A DNA stretch of 64,000 bases from Nitrosomonas sp. Is79A3 (GCF_000219585.1 NC_015731.1:1798001-1862000); one strand, 5' to 3'; shown: positions 17,503 to 27,626, counted from the stretch's first letter. Notes: a model not told the origin generated them from the sequence alone. Numbers and translations: made by a program.

Positions 17503-18231
17503 TTAAGACAGTCTTTTAATGAGTTTTGATGCATCTAACAATGATTCGACAATTGCATCACAATCAAGCTCGTATACATTGCGCCCTTCGTTATAGCCAT
17601 AAGGAACGCAGAACACATGGCAACCGGCAGCTCTGGCGGCAATGGCATCATTCAGTGAATCGCCAATGAGCAAGGCTTCGTGCGGTTGCGCATCAAAATG
17701 CTTACAAATATGCGTTAATGGCATCGGATCGGGTTTTTTTCTGGGTAGACTGTCACCGGATAACACGATCTCAAATTGATCATATAACCCAGTCGAGCGC
17801 AGCAGCGGCAGGGTAAAAGCCTCAGCTTTATTGGTGATACAGGCTAATTTGAAATCTGCCTGTTGCATGGCTTTGATGCCTTCCAGCACGCCCGGATAGG
17901 GGCGGGTGTTTGCACTCAAATTATTGGCGTAATGCTTTTCGTAAATAGGCAATGCTTTTTCAAATAAGGCAGCATCGGGTTCACCATCCAGTTGCCCTGT
18001 CAATGTGCGTTTTACCAGTTTTTGTATGCCTTTGCCGATATACGAGCGGATCGTAGCTGTTGATTGTTCCGGTAATCCCAAATCTTTTAACATCAGGTTT
18101 GCGGATAATGCGAGATCGTCGGCGGTATTAAGCAGCGTGCCGTCCAGGTCTATCATGATCACTTTGACCGCTAGCGGAAATTCGATTTTTTTTGTAGAGG
18201 CATTTACGCTGCCAGAAAGACTATGATTCAT
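17503..18231 (-). CDS. gph: Phosphoglycolate phosphatase (HAD family)
   Basis: 242 residues. HAD motif I is MIDLDGTLLNT (about 26-36), motif II the Thr of CITNKAEA, motif III the Lys of PRKKPDP and motif IV LIGDSLNDAIAA. It hydrolyses 2-phosphoglycolate, which in an autotroph is produced by Rubisco oxygenation, and also from DNA repair. It lies between rpe and trpE, nine bases upstream of trpE. The first ~20 residues before the DxD motif are longer than usual; a later start is possible. Confidence 0.92.
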   Translation of the reverse strand: MNHSLSGSVNASTKKIEFPLAVKVIMIDLDGTLLNTADDLALSANLMLKDLGLPEQSTATIRSYIGKGIQKLVKRTLTGQLDGEPDAALFEKALPIYEKHYANNLSANTRPYPGVLEGIKAMQQADFKLACITNKAEAFTLPLLRSTGLYDQFEIVLSGDSLPRKKPDPMPLTHICKHFDAQPHEALLIGDSLNDAIAARAAGCHVFCVPYGYNEGRNVYELDCDAIVESLLDASKLIKRLS

Positions 18232-18276
18232 TTGAATATGCAGAATAGCAATATGCTAAATAGGATTGTTAGAAAA

Positions 18277-18954
18277 TTATACTTTTGCTAATTCAGCGCG
18301 GAATGCTGCCAAGACGGTGTCATAACGATGCGGGTCGCTGTCTTTACCGGCCGAATAAATAGCTGATCCAGCTACAAAGGTATCCGCTCCGGCACGGGCG
18401 ATTTCAGCAATATTATCCACTTTAACACCGCCATCAATTTCCAGCATGATATTTTTGCCACTCGCATCGATGCGTTTTCTGACGGCACGTAATTTGTTCA
18501 ATGCTTCAGGAATAAATTTTTGTCCGCCAAACCCGGGATTAACCGACATGATGAGGACCAGATCCAGTTTGTCGAGCACATGATCCAGATAATGCAGGGG
18601 AGTGGCTGGATTAAACACCAAACCGGCTTTGCAACCTTGTTCTTTAATCAATCCAATCGTGCGATCAATATGATTAGATGCTTCGGGATGGAATGAAATG
18701 ATATTGGCACCTGCTTTGGCGAAGTCCGGAATAATACGATCGACAGGTTCAACCATCAGGTGCACATCAATCAATGCGTCAGTGACGGGACGAATGGCTT
18801 CGCATACCAAAGGGCCAATGGTGAGATTAGGAACATAATGATTATCCATGACATCAAAATGAACAATATCTGCGCCTGATTCAATAACGGCGGTGATTTC
18901 ATCGCCCAGTTTGGCGAAGTTGGCTGATAAAATGCTCGGTGCAATGCGGTACAT
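18277..18954 (-). CDS. rpe: Ribulose-phosphate 3-epimerase
   Basis: 225 residues, a TIM barrel. Signatures: [15 protein letters not shown] at the N-terminus, [29 protein letters not shown], the catalytic segment [15 protein letters not shown] and [12 protein letters not shown]. It interconverts ribulose-5-P and xylulose-5-P in the pentose phosphate and Calvin cycles. First gene of rpe-gph-trpE. Confidence 0.96.
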   Translation of the reverse strand: MYRIAPSILSANFAKLGDEITAVIESGADIVHFDVMDNHYVPNLTIGPLVCEAIRPVTDALIDVHLMVEPVDRIIPDFAKAGANIISFHPEASNHIDRTIGLIKEQGCKAGLVFNPATPLHYLDHVLDKLDLVLIMSVNPGFGGQKFIPEALNKLRAVRKRIDASGKNIMLEIDGGVKVDNIAEIARAGADTFVAGSAIYSAGKDSDPHRYDTVLAAFRAELAKV

Positions 18955-19098
18955 GAAAACCTCTCAATAAACAAATCCGTTATTTTAACCGTAAATCGCA
19001 GATTGCGCGTAAAAGAGTGGAAATTAATGCTTAAATTATCCTGATTAATACGCCGGATACTTTTTCTTGATACACTATCAAAAAGTGTATGGAATGAA

Positions 19099-19485
19099 AT
19101 GATGGCCGAAGAAAAAAAATATGAAATTGATGTCAGTATCCGCACGGTATATCTACCGGATCAATCCGATGAGGATGCTGAAAGGCATGTATTTGCTTAC
19201 ACCATAACTATTGCGAATACGGGAACTGTAACTAGCCAATTAATCAGCAGGCACTGGATCATCAATAATGGGGATGGAACAACTCAGGAAGTGCGTGGGC
19301 TGGGCGTCGTGGGGGAGCAGCCGTTACTTAAGCCGGGTGATAGCTTTGAATATACCAGTGGAACGGTGATTTCAACCCCTGTGGGATCGATGAAAGGGAG
19401 TTATCAGATGGCGGCTGAAGATGGCGTGCATTTTGATGTCGCGATACCGGAATTTATATTGAGTGTACCCAGAATTCTGCACTAG
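19099..19485 (+). CDS. apaG: ApaG domain protein
   Basis: 128 residues, a full-length ApaG beta-sandwich: VSIRTVYLPDQSDED, YTITIANTGTVTSQLISRHWII, then VRGLGVVGEQPLLKPGDSFEYTSG and GSMKGSYQM. The family is linked with apaH/ksgA and with magnesium or pyrophosphate binding in some bacteria; biochemical role is unsettled. It is divergent from rpe. The ATG at 19099 or the next codon could be the start. Confidence 0.93.
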   Translation: MMAEEKKYEIDVSIRTVYLPDQSDEDAERHVFAYTITIANTGTVTSQLISRHWIINNGDGTTQEVRGLGVVGEQPLLKPGDSFEYTSGTVISTPVGSMKGSYQMAAEDGVHFDVAIPEFILSVPRILH

Positions 19486-19538
19486 GATCTCTGGGTTATT
19501 AATCATGACATTATGTTAGTTGCTTTCAAGCCTCCGGT

Positions 19539-20249
19539 ATGTTCATGACCGGCAAACTCTACCTGATCCCAACGCCTATCAGTCAGGAAAACATTGCTTG
19601 GGCACTGCCATCGGCGGTCCAGCAGTGTGTCGCTGATATCGCGCATTTCATTGTCGAGCATCCCAAAACGGCAAGGCAATTTCTTAAACAAATTGATTGT
19701 AAACATTCATTACAAGAATTAAGCATGCAAACCTTGAATGAGCATACGCCAGCAAAAGATCTGCTGGCATTGCTCGATCCAATATTCGCCGGGCACGATG
19801 TAGGATTGTTATCTGAAGCGGGTTGTCCAGCAGTGGCGGATCCTGGAGCCGAATTAGTCAGATTGGCGCACAAAAATAATATCAAAGTTGTGCCTTTAGT
19901 CGGTCCCTCATCCATTTTGCTGGCGCTGATGGCGTCTGGTTTGAATGGTCAACGCTTTACCTTTCATGGCTATCTGCCGGTTGAAAGCACAGCGCGAGCA
20001 AGCAGAATAGTGGAGCTGGAGAAATTATCGATCAGTCTGAAGCAAACACAGATTTTTATCGAGGCGCCTTACCGCAATCAGAAATTGCTGGAGCAGTTGG
20101 TTAATGTCTGCTGTGACAGCACCGATTTGTGTATTGCAAGTCACCTTACTTTTTCCAGTGAGCTGGTTGCCACAAAATCCGTTAAAGAATGGAAATGTTC
20201 TTTACCGGATATCAATAAGATACCGACAATTTTTTTACTGCATGGGTAG
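19539..20249 (+). CDS. SAM-dependent methyltransferase, RsmI/tetrapyrrole methylase family
   Basis: 236 residues with the family start GKLYLIPTPISQENIAWALP, the central LLSEAGCPAVADPGAELVRLAHKN and VPLVGPSSILLALMASGLNGQRFTFHGYLP, then a C-terminal segment QIFIEAPYRNQKLLEQL. These are the substrate and SAM loops of the RsmI (16S rRNA ribose methylation) fold, but the protein is shorter and diverges at the N-terminus (no LxxVVATPIGNLxD), as in a second paralogue common in betaproteobacteria. Target unknown. Either ATG 19539 or 19545 could start translation. Confidence 0.82.
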   Translation: MFMTGKLYLIPTPISQENIAWALPSAVQQCVADIAHFIVEHPKTARQFLKQIDCKHSLQELSMQTLNEHTPAKDLLALLDPIFAGHDVGLLSEAGCPAVADPGAELVRLAHKNNIKVVPLVGPSSILLALMASGLNGQRFTFHGYLPVESTARASRIVELEKLSISLKQTQIFIEAPYRNQKLLEQLVNVCCDSTDLCIASHLTFSSELVATKSVKEWKCSLPDINKIPTIFLLHG

Positions 20250-20298
20250 CTCTTGCAGAAAGCGTATCGCTAAATCGGTGGTCAAGGGTATTGTAGGG

Positions 20299-20688
20299 TC
20301 AAGCTGTTTTTTTCTGGATAAATTCTATTTTGTATCCGTCGGGGTCTTCCACAAATGCAATAATTGTTGTGCCATGTTTCATCGGACCTGCTTCGCGGGT
20401 TACTTTTCCGCCCAGTTTCTTGGTATTCTCACAGGCCTGATACGCATCATCAACTTCAATGGCGATGTGGCCAAAGCCTTCCCCTAGGTTATAGGACGAG
20501 GTGCCCCAATTGTGTGTCAATTCAAGGGCAGTGCCGCTTGCTTCATCCTCATAGCCTACAAATGCAAGAGTAAATTTGCCATCCGGATAATCTTTGCGGC
20601 GCAGTAATTTCATGCCCAATACCTGCGTGTAAAACGTAAGAGACTTTTCGAGATTGCCAACTCGAAGCATGGTATGCAAAATGCGCAT
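20299..20688 (-). CDS. gloA: Lactoylglutathione lyase (glyoxalase I)
   Basis: 129 residues, standard size. It converts the methylglyoxal-glutathione hemithioacetal to S-lactoylglutathione. Metal ligands are visible: His5 ([10 protein letters not shown]), Glu in [10 protein letters not shown], His in [11 protein letters not shown] and Glu in YKIEFIQ. The ATG follows the rubredoxin stop codon with no spacer (TAAATG), so the two are co-transcribed. Confidence 0.96.
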   Translation of the reverse strand: MRILHTMLRVGNLEKSLTFYTQVLGMKLLRRKDYPDGKFTLAFVGYEDEASGTALELTHNWGTSSYNLGEGFGHIAIEVDDAYQACENTKKLGGKVTREAGPMKHGTTIIAFVEDPDGYKIEFIQKKTA

Positions 20689-20877
20689 TTATATTTTTAC
20701 CATTTCAAAATCTTCTTTGCGTGCACCGCATTCCGGGCAGGTCCAATTAATCGGCACATCTTCCCAACGTGTGCCCGGTGCAATGCCTTCATCCGGAGAT
20801 CCTAGGGCTTCATCGTAAATAAAGCCGCAAATTAAACACATATAACGATTGTAATTACGATTCTCTTCGGTAGGCAT
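20689..20877 (-). CDS. Rubredoxin
   Basis: 62 residues from the ATG at 20877 (frame also open to a TTG at 20889). The iron site is two CxxCG-type knuckles, CLICGFIYD and CPECGARKEDF, with the usual core GTRWEDVPINWTCPEC. Small electron carrier; partners in this organism unknown. It immediately precedes gloA (stop and start adjacent) and is divergent from thiD, with 40-50 bases between. Confidence 0.93.
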   Translation of the reverse strand: MPTEENRNYNRYMCLICGFIYDEALGSPDEGIAPGTRWEDVPINWTCPECGARKEDFEMVKI

Positions 20878-20929
20878 GATAGATAGCAATTTCCTTTTAG
20901 GTTAAAATGATATTTTACGGTATTAATGC

Positions 20930-21805
20930 ATGTTACAGCCACCCCCTATCGTACTTTCTTTTGCAGCCAATGACCCCAGTGGTGGAGCCGGCCTCCAGGC
21001 TGATATACTCACCATTGCCAGTATGGGGTGCCATCCATTATCAATTATAACGGCGATAACCGTTCAGGATACGGCTGGTGTCGAGGATGTGATGCCCCTG
21101 GATTCTGAATGGGTCGCTGATCAGGCGAGAGCAGTTTTGGAAGACATGCCTGTTCATGTCTTTAAGATTGGTTTATTAGGCAGCGTTGAGATCATCGCTG
21201 CTATTGCGGAAATTATTTCGGATTATCCGCATATTCCTTTGGTCATGGATCCTATATTAACCTCGGGGCGCGGCGATGAGCTGGCAAACGAAGAAATGAT
21301 CGATGCGATGCGTGAGTTGTTACTGCCACAAGTTACGATATTAACGCCCAATAGTCTGGAAGCCAGGCATCTTGCACAGCAGGAAAATGACGCTAATGAA
21401 GTCAAGCTGGATTTGAGTCTTTGTGCACAAAGATTGCTACACATGGGGTGCGAGTATGTGTTGATAACTGGCACGCATGAGAATTCAGCGCACGTGTTGA
21501 ATACTTTGTTCTCTGTTGATGGTGTTATGCGTACCGATGAATGGGAAAGGCTCGAAAATACTTATCATGGATCGGGTTGTACTTTGGCGTCAGCGATAGC
21601 AGCTTCATTAGCCAATGGATTATCTGTCAGCGAAAGTGTTATCGAGGCACAGGATTACACCTGGCACACGCTGCAAGCCGGATTTCGTCCTGGAATGGGA
21701 CAATATATCCCCAACAGACTTTTCTGGGCTAAAGAGATAGAAGATACCGAGAACGAGAACGAGAACGAGAACGAAGAGCCAATCATTGAGAAACCCAAAA
21801 ATTAA
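20930..21805 (+). CDS. thiD: Hydroxymethylpyrimidine/phosphomethylpyrimidine kinase
   Basis: 291 residues; the ribokinase-like core is about 270. Motifs: SFAANDPSGGAGLQADI at the N-terminus and the catalytic/anion-hole segment YHGSGCTLASAIAASLANG. It phosphorylates HMP and HMP-P for thiamine synthesis. The C-terminus has an unusual acidic tail, TENENENENEEP, encoded by a (GAGAAC)4 tandem repeat. Its last 20 bases overlap thiE. No TPP riboswitch fits in the short space upstream. Confidence 0.94.
   Translation: MLQPPPIVLSFAANDPSGGAGLQADILTIASMGCHPLSIITAITVQDTAGVEDVMPLDSEWVADQARAVLEDMPVHVFKIGLLGSVEIIAAIAEIISDYPHIPLVMDPILTSGRGDELANEEMIDAMRELLLPQVTILTPNSLEARHLAQQENDANEVKLDLSLCAQRLLHMGCEYVLITGTHENSAHVLNTLFSVDGVMRTDEWERLENTYHGSGCTLASAIAASLANGLSVSESVIEAQDYTWHTLQAGFRPGMGQYIPNRLFWAKEIEDTENENENENEEPIIEKPKN
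21749..21772 (+). repeat. Hexanucleotide tandem repeat (GAGAAC)4
   Basis: Four perfect copies inside the 3' end of thiD, encoding alternating Glu-Asn. Because the unit is six bases, slippage changes tail length without frameshift. It ends 14 bases before the thiE start codon. Confidence 0.9.
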
Positions 21806-22418
21806 CGGATTGTATGCGATTACACCAGAACTTGAAAATACGGGTGGCCTGCTCGACAAGACGCGGCAAGTGTTGGAAGGCGGGGCGCAACTCATACAAT
21901 ATCGGAATAAATCAGCCAACAGGATTCTGTTGAAAGAGCAAGCCGGATTATTATTGCAGTTGTGTAGAGAGTACACTGTTCCTTTGATTATCAACGATTA
22001 CCTTGATCTAACCATTGAGATTGGTGCGGATGGATTACATGTCGGTCAACATGACGCAGCAATAGCAAAAGCAAGAAATCAATTAGGGGACGATAAAATT
22101 ATCGGCGCTTCCTGCTATAACAATCTGAATTTGGCGCTTCAGGCTGAAAAAGAAGGGGTAGATTATGTTGCCTTTGGTGCTTTTTTTCCTTCATTGACTA
22201 AGCCCAATACAGTTTCTGTTACGATGAATTTAATCGCTGAAGCCAAAAATAAAATAACTGTTCCCATTGTCGGGATTGGAGGCATTCGATTGACTAATGC
22301 CAAAAAGGTTATTCAAAGCGGATGTGCTGCAATAGCCGTTTGTAATGATTTGTTCCAATCCGTAAACATTAAAGCCAAAGCAGCACAGTATGCGCAATTA
22401 TTTGCAGAAACGAATTAG
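21786..22418 (+). CDS. thiE: Thiamine-phosphate synthase
   Basis: 210 residues. It condenses HMP-PP with the thiazole phosphate. Family segments: GLYAITPE, LIQYRNKSANRI (HMP-PP site), LIINDYLDLTIEIGADGLHVGQHD, GASCYNNLNLALQAEKEGVDYVAFGAFFPSLTKP and VPIVGIGGI. Translation apparently begins at TTG 21786 inside thiD, suggesting coupling; no better ATG lies near the conserved N-terminus. Confidence 0.93.
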   Translation: MRNPKINGLYAITPELENTGGLLDKTRQVLEGGAQLIQYRNKSANRILLKEQAGLLLQLCREYTVPLIINDYLDLTIEIGADGLHVGQHDAAIAKARNQLGDDKIIGASCYNNLNLALQAEKEGVDYVAFGAFFPSLTKPNTVSVTMNLIAEAKNKITVPIVGIGGIRLTNAKKVIQSGCAAIAVCNDLFQSVNIKAKAAQYAQLFAETN

Positions 22419-22454
22419 CGTCTTTATAACCTGTTTTTATTTATAATTTTTATC

Positions 22455-23747
22455 ATGAGTAACCAAATGACTTCACGCAATCATCAATTATTTGAACAAT
22501 CCCAGCAATATATTCCAGGCGGTGTTAATTCTCCTGTTCGCGCATTTAAATCGGTGGGTGGTGAGCCTATTTTTTTTCAACGGGGAGAAGGCGCGTATTT
22601 TTGGGATGCCGACGGTAAATCGTACATTGATTATGTGGGTTCATGGGGTCCCTTGATTCTGGGCCATGCACATCCAGACGTGGTGAAAGCAGTGCAAAAA
22701 GCCGCACAAAATGGCTTAACCTTTGGCGCGCCGACGGAGGCAGAACTGGACATTGCAAAATTGATTTGTCAGTTGGTTCCTTCCATCGAACAAGTCAGAT
22801 TGGTGAGTTCCGGTACTGAAGCGGGGATGAGCGTAATTAGGCTGGCGCGCGGGTTTACCGGCAGAAGCAAAATAATTAAATTTGAAGGCTGCTACCATGG
22901 TCACGATGATTCTTTGCTGGTTAAAGCGGGATCTGGTGCATTAACTTTCGGGAATCCAAGTTCTGCCGGTGTGCCGGCTGAAACCGCCGGGCATACGATT
23001 GTTCTGGATTACAATGACATACCCGGCATTGAAGAAGCATTTAACAAATGGGGGCAGGAAATTGCTGCAGTGATTGTTGAACCGGTCGCAGGCAACATGA
23101 ATCTGGTTGCTCCCAAGGCGGATTTTCTTGCCAGACTGCGGACATTGTGTACGCAGAGCGGCAGTGTACTGATATTTGATGAAGTCATGACGGGATTCCG
23201 TGTTGGTCTTGGGTGCGCGCAAGGGCTTTATCAGATTGAACCCGATCTGACTGCATTAGGTAAAGTGATTGGTGGCGGTATGCCGATGGCTGCATTTGGC
23301 GGGTGCCGCGATATCATGCAGTGCTTGGCACCACTGGGTCCGGTTTATCAGGCAGGGACACTTTCCGGCAATCCGGTGGCAGTTGCGGCAGGATTAGCTA
23401 CATTGAAGCAAGTGCAAGTACCCGGTTTTTATGAAAAATTAGGAAAAAGAACGCAACAATTGGTAGATGGAATTACGGCGGCAGCAAAAAATCATGGCAT
23501 TGATTTTTGTGCACAATCAGTCGGTGGTATGTTTGGGCTGTATTTTAGAAAGAATATTCCCACTAGCTTTGCTGAAGTGATGCAATGCGATAAGGAAGCT
23601 TTTAACCGGTTCTTTCACGCGATGTTAGACGAAGGAATCTATTTTGCACCATCGGCATTTGAAGCTGGCTTCGTATCGTCAATGCATGGCGATAATGAAT
23701 TAGAGAAAACCTTGTCCGCAGCAGAGAAAATATTCAAGAACTGGTAA
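22455..23747 (+). CDS. hemL: Glutamate-1-semialdehyde 2,1-aminomutase
   Basis: 430 residues, normal length. Makes 5-aminolevulinate from glutamate-1-semialdehyde in the C5 haem pathway. Signatures: [19 protein letters not shown], the PLP Lys in [30 protein letters not shown] and [17 protein letters not shown]. It follows thiE by 36 bases and ends before a bidirectional terminator. Confidence 0.97.
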   Translation: MSNQMTSRNHQLFEQSQQYIPGGVNSPVRAFKSVGGEPIFFQRGEGAYFWDADGKSYIDYVGSWGPLILGHAHPDVVKAVQKAAQNGLTFGAPTEAELDIAKLICQLVPSIEQVRLVSSGTEAGMSVIRLARGFTGRSKIIKFEGCYHGHDDSLLVKAGSGALTFGNPSSAGVPAETAGHTIVLDYNDIPGIEEAFNKWGQEIAAVIVEPVAGNMNLVAPKADFLARLRTLCTQSGSVLIFDEVMTGFRVGLGCAQGLYQIEPDLTALGKVIGGGMPMAAFGGCRDIMQCLAPLGPVYQAGTLSGNPVAVAAGLATLKQVQVPGFYEKLGKRTQQLVDGITAAAKNHGIDFCAQSVGGMFGLYFRKNIPTSFAEVMQCDKEAFNRFFHAMLDEGIYFAPSAFEAGFVSSMHGDNELEKTLSAAEKIFKNW

Positions 23748-23779
23748 GGAAAGTAGTCTGAGTAGCGCTTATAGATAAT

Positions 23780-23808
23780 AAAAAAGGCGGCAGATGCCGC
23801 CTTTTTTA
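23780..23808. terminator. Bidirectional terminator between hemL and cytochrome c4
   Basis: AAAAAAGGCGG-CAGATG-CCGCCTTTTTT: GGCGG/CCGCC stem extended by A/T pairs with a T run on both strands, located between convergent genes. Confidence 0.88.
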
Positions 23809-23828
23809 TTAAACAGCGATAGTAAATT

Positions 23829-24473
23829 CTAACGCATGGTGGAAATGTAGGCTGAAATTGCCCGTTTTTCATGTCCGTTCAAGCGGGTAATCACTTGTTG
23901 CATGACATCCTTATCATTTGCGCGGTCACCCGTATTAAACAGATTCAATTGTGTCAGTGTGTATTCGGCATGCTGTCCAGCAATTGCGGGATAGCGTGGT
24001 GGAATACCCGATCCATTGGGACCATGGCAGCTTGCACAAGCGGGTACGCCATTTGCGAGACTGCCGCCATGATAAAGAAGTTTTCCAAGCTCAATTAATT
24101 TATCATCATCAACAGAAACTTGACTTGGAATTGTCTTTTGCTGGGCGTAGTAGGCACCCAGTTGTTTCATATCTTCCGGCGTAAGTGCAGCAACCATCGA
24201 AGACATGATAGGGCTATTACGTTTAGGCGGTTCATTATCAGTTGCTTTAAAATCCATCAACTGCTTGGTGATATACTCAGCATGTTGTCCAGCCAGGATA
24301 GGGTTCATCGGAATGACACTGTTGCCATCGGCATTGTGGCAACCTGCACATACGCCAGATGCGATTTCTGTAACAGTCGCTGGAGCGGCATTCGCGGCGT
24401 CCGTTGTTTCAGCTGAAAGCGGTGCAGCCATTGCGAGTGCTGCGAGCATTACCATATTCTTAATCATTTTCAT
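23829..24473 (-). CDS. Cytochrome c4-type di-haem protein
   Basis: 214 residues. Signal peptide (MKMIKNMVMLAALAMAAPLSAE) followed by two class I cytochrome c domains, each with one CxxCH: CAGCHNADG in the N-domain and CASCHGPNG in the C-domain. Likely axial Met residues are in the SPIMSSMVAAL and DVMQQVITRL regions. Periplasmic electron carrier, in this type of organism likely linking the bc1 complex or ammonia-oxidation electrons to terminal oxidases. Convergent with hemL. Confidence 0.9.
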   Translation of the reverse strand: MKMIKNMVMLAALAMAAPLSAETTDAANAAPATVTEIASGVCAGCHNADGNSVIPMNPILAGQHAEYITKQLMDFKATDNEPPKRNSPIMSSMVAALTPEDMKQLGAYYAQQKTIPSQVSVDDDKLIELGKLLYHGGSLANGVPACASCHGPNGSGIPPRYPAIAGQHAEYTLTQLNLFNTGDRANDKDVMQQVITRLNGHEKRAISAYISTMR

Positions 24474-24606
24474 ATTTCTATTCCGTTTTTAAAGGCAATC
24501 AAAAGTTGGTAGGTTTGTTTGAGAATTAACGGTATATTTTAGCAAGGCACAAGAGCGTTAACAACAAAATTAAGTTAATCTCTACTATTTAATATTTTAT
24601 TTTTCA

Positions 24607-25203
24607 ATGAAAATAATCTTTATTATTTTACTGATGATTAATATCGCTTATCAGATTGGTATAAGGTTTCAGTTTACCGAACAAAATGCAACCAATGCAC
24701 CGGTATTAATAAATCCCGAAAAAATAATATTAGTACAGGTGAACGAGGATTGTCTGGTGTGGGGTAATTTTTATGAAGAGCAAATACGGTATGCTGAAAA
24801 GGTGCTGACAGAGTTATTTCCTGATTTGTTTTATAGCCAGGAAGAATCCGGCGATACCACTATGTATTGGCTATATATTCCACGACTTCCGAATAAAGAA
24901 GCCGCCAATCGTGAGATCAACAAATTACGCAATCTTGGCATTGTCAGTTTTCGTGTAAAAGATGACAGCAAATGGGAGAATGCCATATCGCTCGGCATGT
25001 TTTACGATCAACAGGATGCACTGAAACAATTCAGAGAGATTGAAAAAAAGGGAATTACAAATGCTAAGATAGAAGACCGCCGCGTTATACTCAAAAAAAT
25101 TGTAATTCATAACCCAACGCACCGGATTAAAGAGCAGATGCAAAAATTAGTTGAACAATTTGATGACACGCAATTGGCGCAAGGTAAATGTGAACGTTCA
25201 TGA
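24607..25203 (+). CDS. Membrane-anchored SPOR-domain-like protein
   Basis: 198 residues. An N-terminal hydrophobic helix (about 2-18) is followed by a region ending in a SPOR-like module: MYWLYIPRLPNKEAANREINKLRNLGI and NAISLGMFYDQQDALKQFREIEKKGI match the repeat pattern of SPOR domains that bind denuded peptidoglycan glycan strands. The gene is AT-rich and has no clear ribosome site. Probably envelope-associated; precise role unknown. Confidence 0.72.
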   Translation: MKIIFIILLMINIAYQIGIRFQFTEQNATNAPVLINPEKIILVQVNEDCLVWGNFYEEQIRYAEKVLTELFPDLFYSQEESGDTTMYWLYIPRLPNKEAANREINKLRNLGIVSFRVKDDSKWENAISLGMFYDQQDALKQFREIEKKGITNAKIEDRRVILKKIVIHNPTHRIKEQMQKLVEQFDDTQLAQGKCERS

Positions 25204-25301
25204 TATACAATGCGCTGTGAAGCTGCATAATCATAGTTCTTAAATTTTTTAGAAATCGCAGCTATTTTCATAGCTATCACTGAATAATCAATAAGACAAT
25301 A

Positions 25302-26108
25302 ATGACGGTATCTATAAAAACACCGCAAGAAATTGAAAAAATGCGTATTGCGGGACGGTTGGGTTCAGAGGTTCTAGATTACATAACCCCCTTTGTTGTG
25401 GCGGGCGTTACTACCGAAGAATTGGATGTGCTCTGCCATAATTACATGGTGGATGTGCAGAAAACGATACCCGCGCCGCTGAATTATGCACCCTCAGGGC
25501 ACACCCCCTATCCTAAATCTATCTGTACTTCGGTAAATAATCAGATATGCCATGGGGTACCCGGGCAGAAGAAATTAAAAAACGGCGATATTATTAACAT
25601 TGACATTACCGTGATTTATGAAGGTTATCATGGGGATACCAGCCGGATGTTTTATGTCGGCGAACCATCCATACAGGCTAAGCGTTTATGCGAAGTGACT
25701 TTTGAAGCGATGTGGCGGGGCATCGATGAAATAGCACCGGGAAAACATCTGGGTGATATCGGACATGCCATTCAGAAACTGGTTGAAGGGGTGGGATATA
25801 GTGTGGTCAGAGAATTTTGCGGGCATGGGATTGGCGCAAAATTTCATGAGAGCCCCCAAGTGCTCCACTATGGACGTGCGGGGTCAGGTCTGGAACTTAA
25901 ACCGGGAATGATCTTTACAGTCGAGCCGATGATTAATGCCGGAAAAGCAGCCATTCGCCATCTTCCGGATGGCTGGACCATTACCACCAAGGATGGCAGC
26001 CTGTCGGCGCAATGGGAACATACCATCCTGGTTACTGAAGATGGGCATGAGGTTCTGACGGTATCGGCGGGCGCTCCCGTTAAACCCGTCTACCGTTTTG
26101 CAAGTTAA
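25302..26108 (+). CDS. map: Methionine aminopeptidase, type I
   Basis: 268 residues. Removes N-terminal Met. Metal ligands of the pita-bread fold are visible: D in INIDITVIYEGYHGD, the second D in YHGDTSRMF, H in GHGIGAKFHE, E in FTVEPMIN and E in AQWEHTILVTEDG. Standard length. It is the start of a run map-rph-rdgB on the same strand. Confidence 0.96.
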   Translation: MTVSIKTPQEIEKMRIAGRLGSEVLDYITPFVVAGVTTEELDVLCHNYMVDVQKTIPAPLNYAPSGHTPYPKSICTSVNNQICHGVPGQKKLKNGDIINIDITVIYEGYHGDTSRMFYVGEPSIQAKRLCEVTFEAMWRGIDEIAPGKHLGDIGHAIQKLVEGVGYSVVREFCGHGIGAKFHESPQVLHYGRAGSGLELKPGMIFTVEPMINAGKAAIRHLPDGWTITTKDGSLSAQWEHTILVTEDGHEVLTVSAGAPVKPVYRFAS

Positions 26109-26135
26109 GCTTTTCATTCCGGAATTTTATTGACT

Positions 26136-26873
26136 ATGACACGAAGTTATCACCGCACACCCGCGCAAATCCGCCCCGTTAGAATCACACGCCACTATAC
26201 CAAGCATGCCGATGGATCCATTTTAATCGAATGCGGCGACACCAAAGTCATCTGCACAGCCAGCATCAGTGAACAAGTTCCTCCATTTTTGAGAGGGCAG
26301 GGGCAAGGGTGGTTGACTGCCGAATACGGCATGCTGCCTTGCTCAACGCATTCACGCATGCAACGCGAGGCGGCTAAAGGCAAACAATCGGGGCGCACGA
26401 TGGAAATTCAGCGTTTGATTGGACGGGCTTTGCGCGCCGTTGTTGATCTAAAGCACTTGGGAGAACGCACCATTCAAATCGACTGTGATGTGATACAGGC
26501 CGATGGCGGCACCCGAACCGCCAGTATAACGGGTGCTTTTGTAGCTTTGCACGACGCGGTCGAAAAATTAATTTACCGGCAGCTGATTGAAACCACGCCA
26601 ATCATTGACCATGTGGCGGCGATTTCGGTGGGCATTCACCAGGGAATCCCGGTACTGGATTTGGATTATATTGAAGATTCTTCGTGTGACACGGATATGA
26701 ATGTGGTGATGACTGGAAACCTGAGGATGATTGAAGTACAAGGAACTGCGGAAGGGGCCGCATTCAGCCGCATAGAATTGGACAGTATGCTGGATATGGC
26801 GCAGTACGGCATCCAAGAACTGATCGCTTTACAGAAAAAAGTTTTGGCACAGGATACAGCAAGTCATGGCTAA
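26136..26873 (+). CDS. rph: Ribonuclease PH
   Basis: 245 residues from ATG 26136 (a TTG two codons earlier is also in frame). Phosphorolytic 3' exonuclease that trims tRNA precursors. Family sequence throughout: [63 protein letters not shown] and [19 protein letters not shown]. Its last 8 bases overlap rdgB, indicating coupling. Confidence 0.95.
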   Translation: MTRSYHRTPAQIRPVRITRHYTKHADGSILIECGDTKVICTASISEQVPPFLRGQGQGWLTAEYGMLPCSTHSRMQREAAKGKQSGRTMEIQRLIGRALRAVVDLKHLGERTIQIDCDVIQADGGTRTASITGAFVALHDAVEKLIYRQLIETTPIIDHVAAISVGIHQGIPVLDLDYIEDSSCDTDMNVVMTGNLRMIEVQGTAEGAAFSRIELDSMLDMAQYGIQELIALQKKVLAQDTASHG

Positions 26874-27468
26874 GCTGGAAAAACTGATTATCGCGAGTAA
26901 TAATCAAGGTAAGTTACGTGAAATAAACGCCTTGTTGGCGCCTTTATCCATTGAAATAATACCGCAATCTGATTTTAACGCAGGCGAAATTGATGAGCCG
27001 CATGGTACCTTTGTTGAAAATGCACTGGCCAAGGCACGCCATGCCTGCCGCTGTTCGGGATTGCCGGCGCTGGCCGACGACTCGGGGATTTGTGTCAGCG
27101 CCTTAAACGGTGCACCCGGTGTGAATTCCGCGCGGTATGCCGGAGATCCAAAATCCGATGACCGCAATAACCTAAAATTAGTCGAAGCGCTTAAAAATAA
27201 CTCAGACCGGCGCGCTTATTACTATTGCGTGATTGTGCTGGTTCGTCATGCCGATGATCCGCAACCGATTATCGTCGATGGTTCGTGGTATGGTGAAATT
27301 ATTGATCAACCGCGGGGAGATGAGGGGTTTGGTTACGATCCGTATTTCTTTTTGCCCGAGTTTGGTAGAACATCGGCTGAGCTCTCTGCTGAACAGAAGA
27401 ATTTAATTAGTCATCGCGGTAAGGCGCTGGCACAATTGGCGGAAATTTTACGTGCTGGGAAATTCTAA
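26866..27468 (+). CDS. rdgB: XTP/dITP diphosphatase (non-canonical purine NTPase)
   Basis: 200 residues. Hydrolyses inosine/xanthosine triphosphates. Start [43 protein letters not shown], and [32 protein letters not shown] are diagnostic of the Ham1 family. Overlaps the end of rph, a pairing found in many proteobacteria. Confidence 0.96.
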   Translation: MAKLEKLIIASNNQGKLREINALLAPLSIEIIPQSDFNAGEIDEPHGTFVENALAKARHACRCSGLPALADDSGICVSALNGAPGVNSARYAGDPKSDDRNNLKLVEALKNNSDRRAYYYCVIVLVRHADDPQPIIVDGSWYGEIIDQPRGDEGFGYDPYFFLPEFGRTSAELSAEQKNLISHRGKALAQLAEILRAGKF

Positions 27469-27626
27469 AAACCAATAACCTGCAAAATTTCCTTGGTTCG
27501 TCAGAGTAATTCTTCTCAGAAACAAAAAATTCTCAATTCTAGATCTGGTCCCATACTTTGGGTGGCCCCATACTTTGCTCATCGATCTCCAACAAAAAAC
27601 GATACATCGCCAATCTTAATCATAAA

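Noticed and set aside
20890..20929. TPP riboswitch upstream of thiD
   Set aside because: Only about 40-50 bases separate thiD from the divergent rubredoxin gene and no THI-box motif (CUGAGA...ACCUGA-like) is present.
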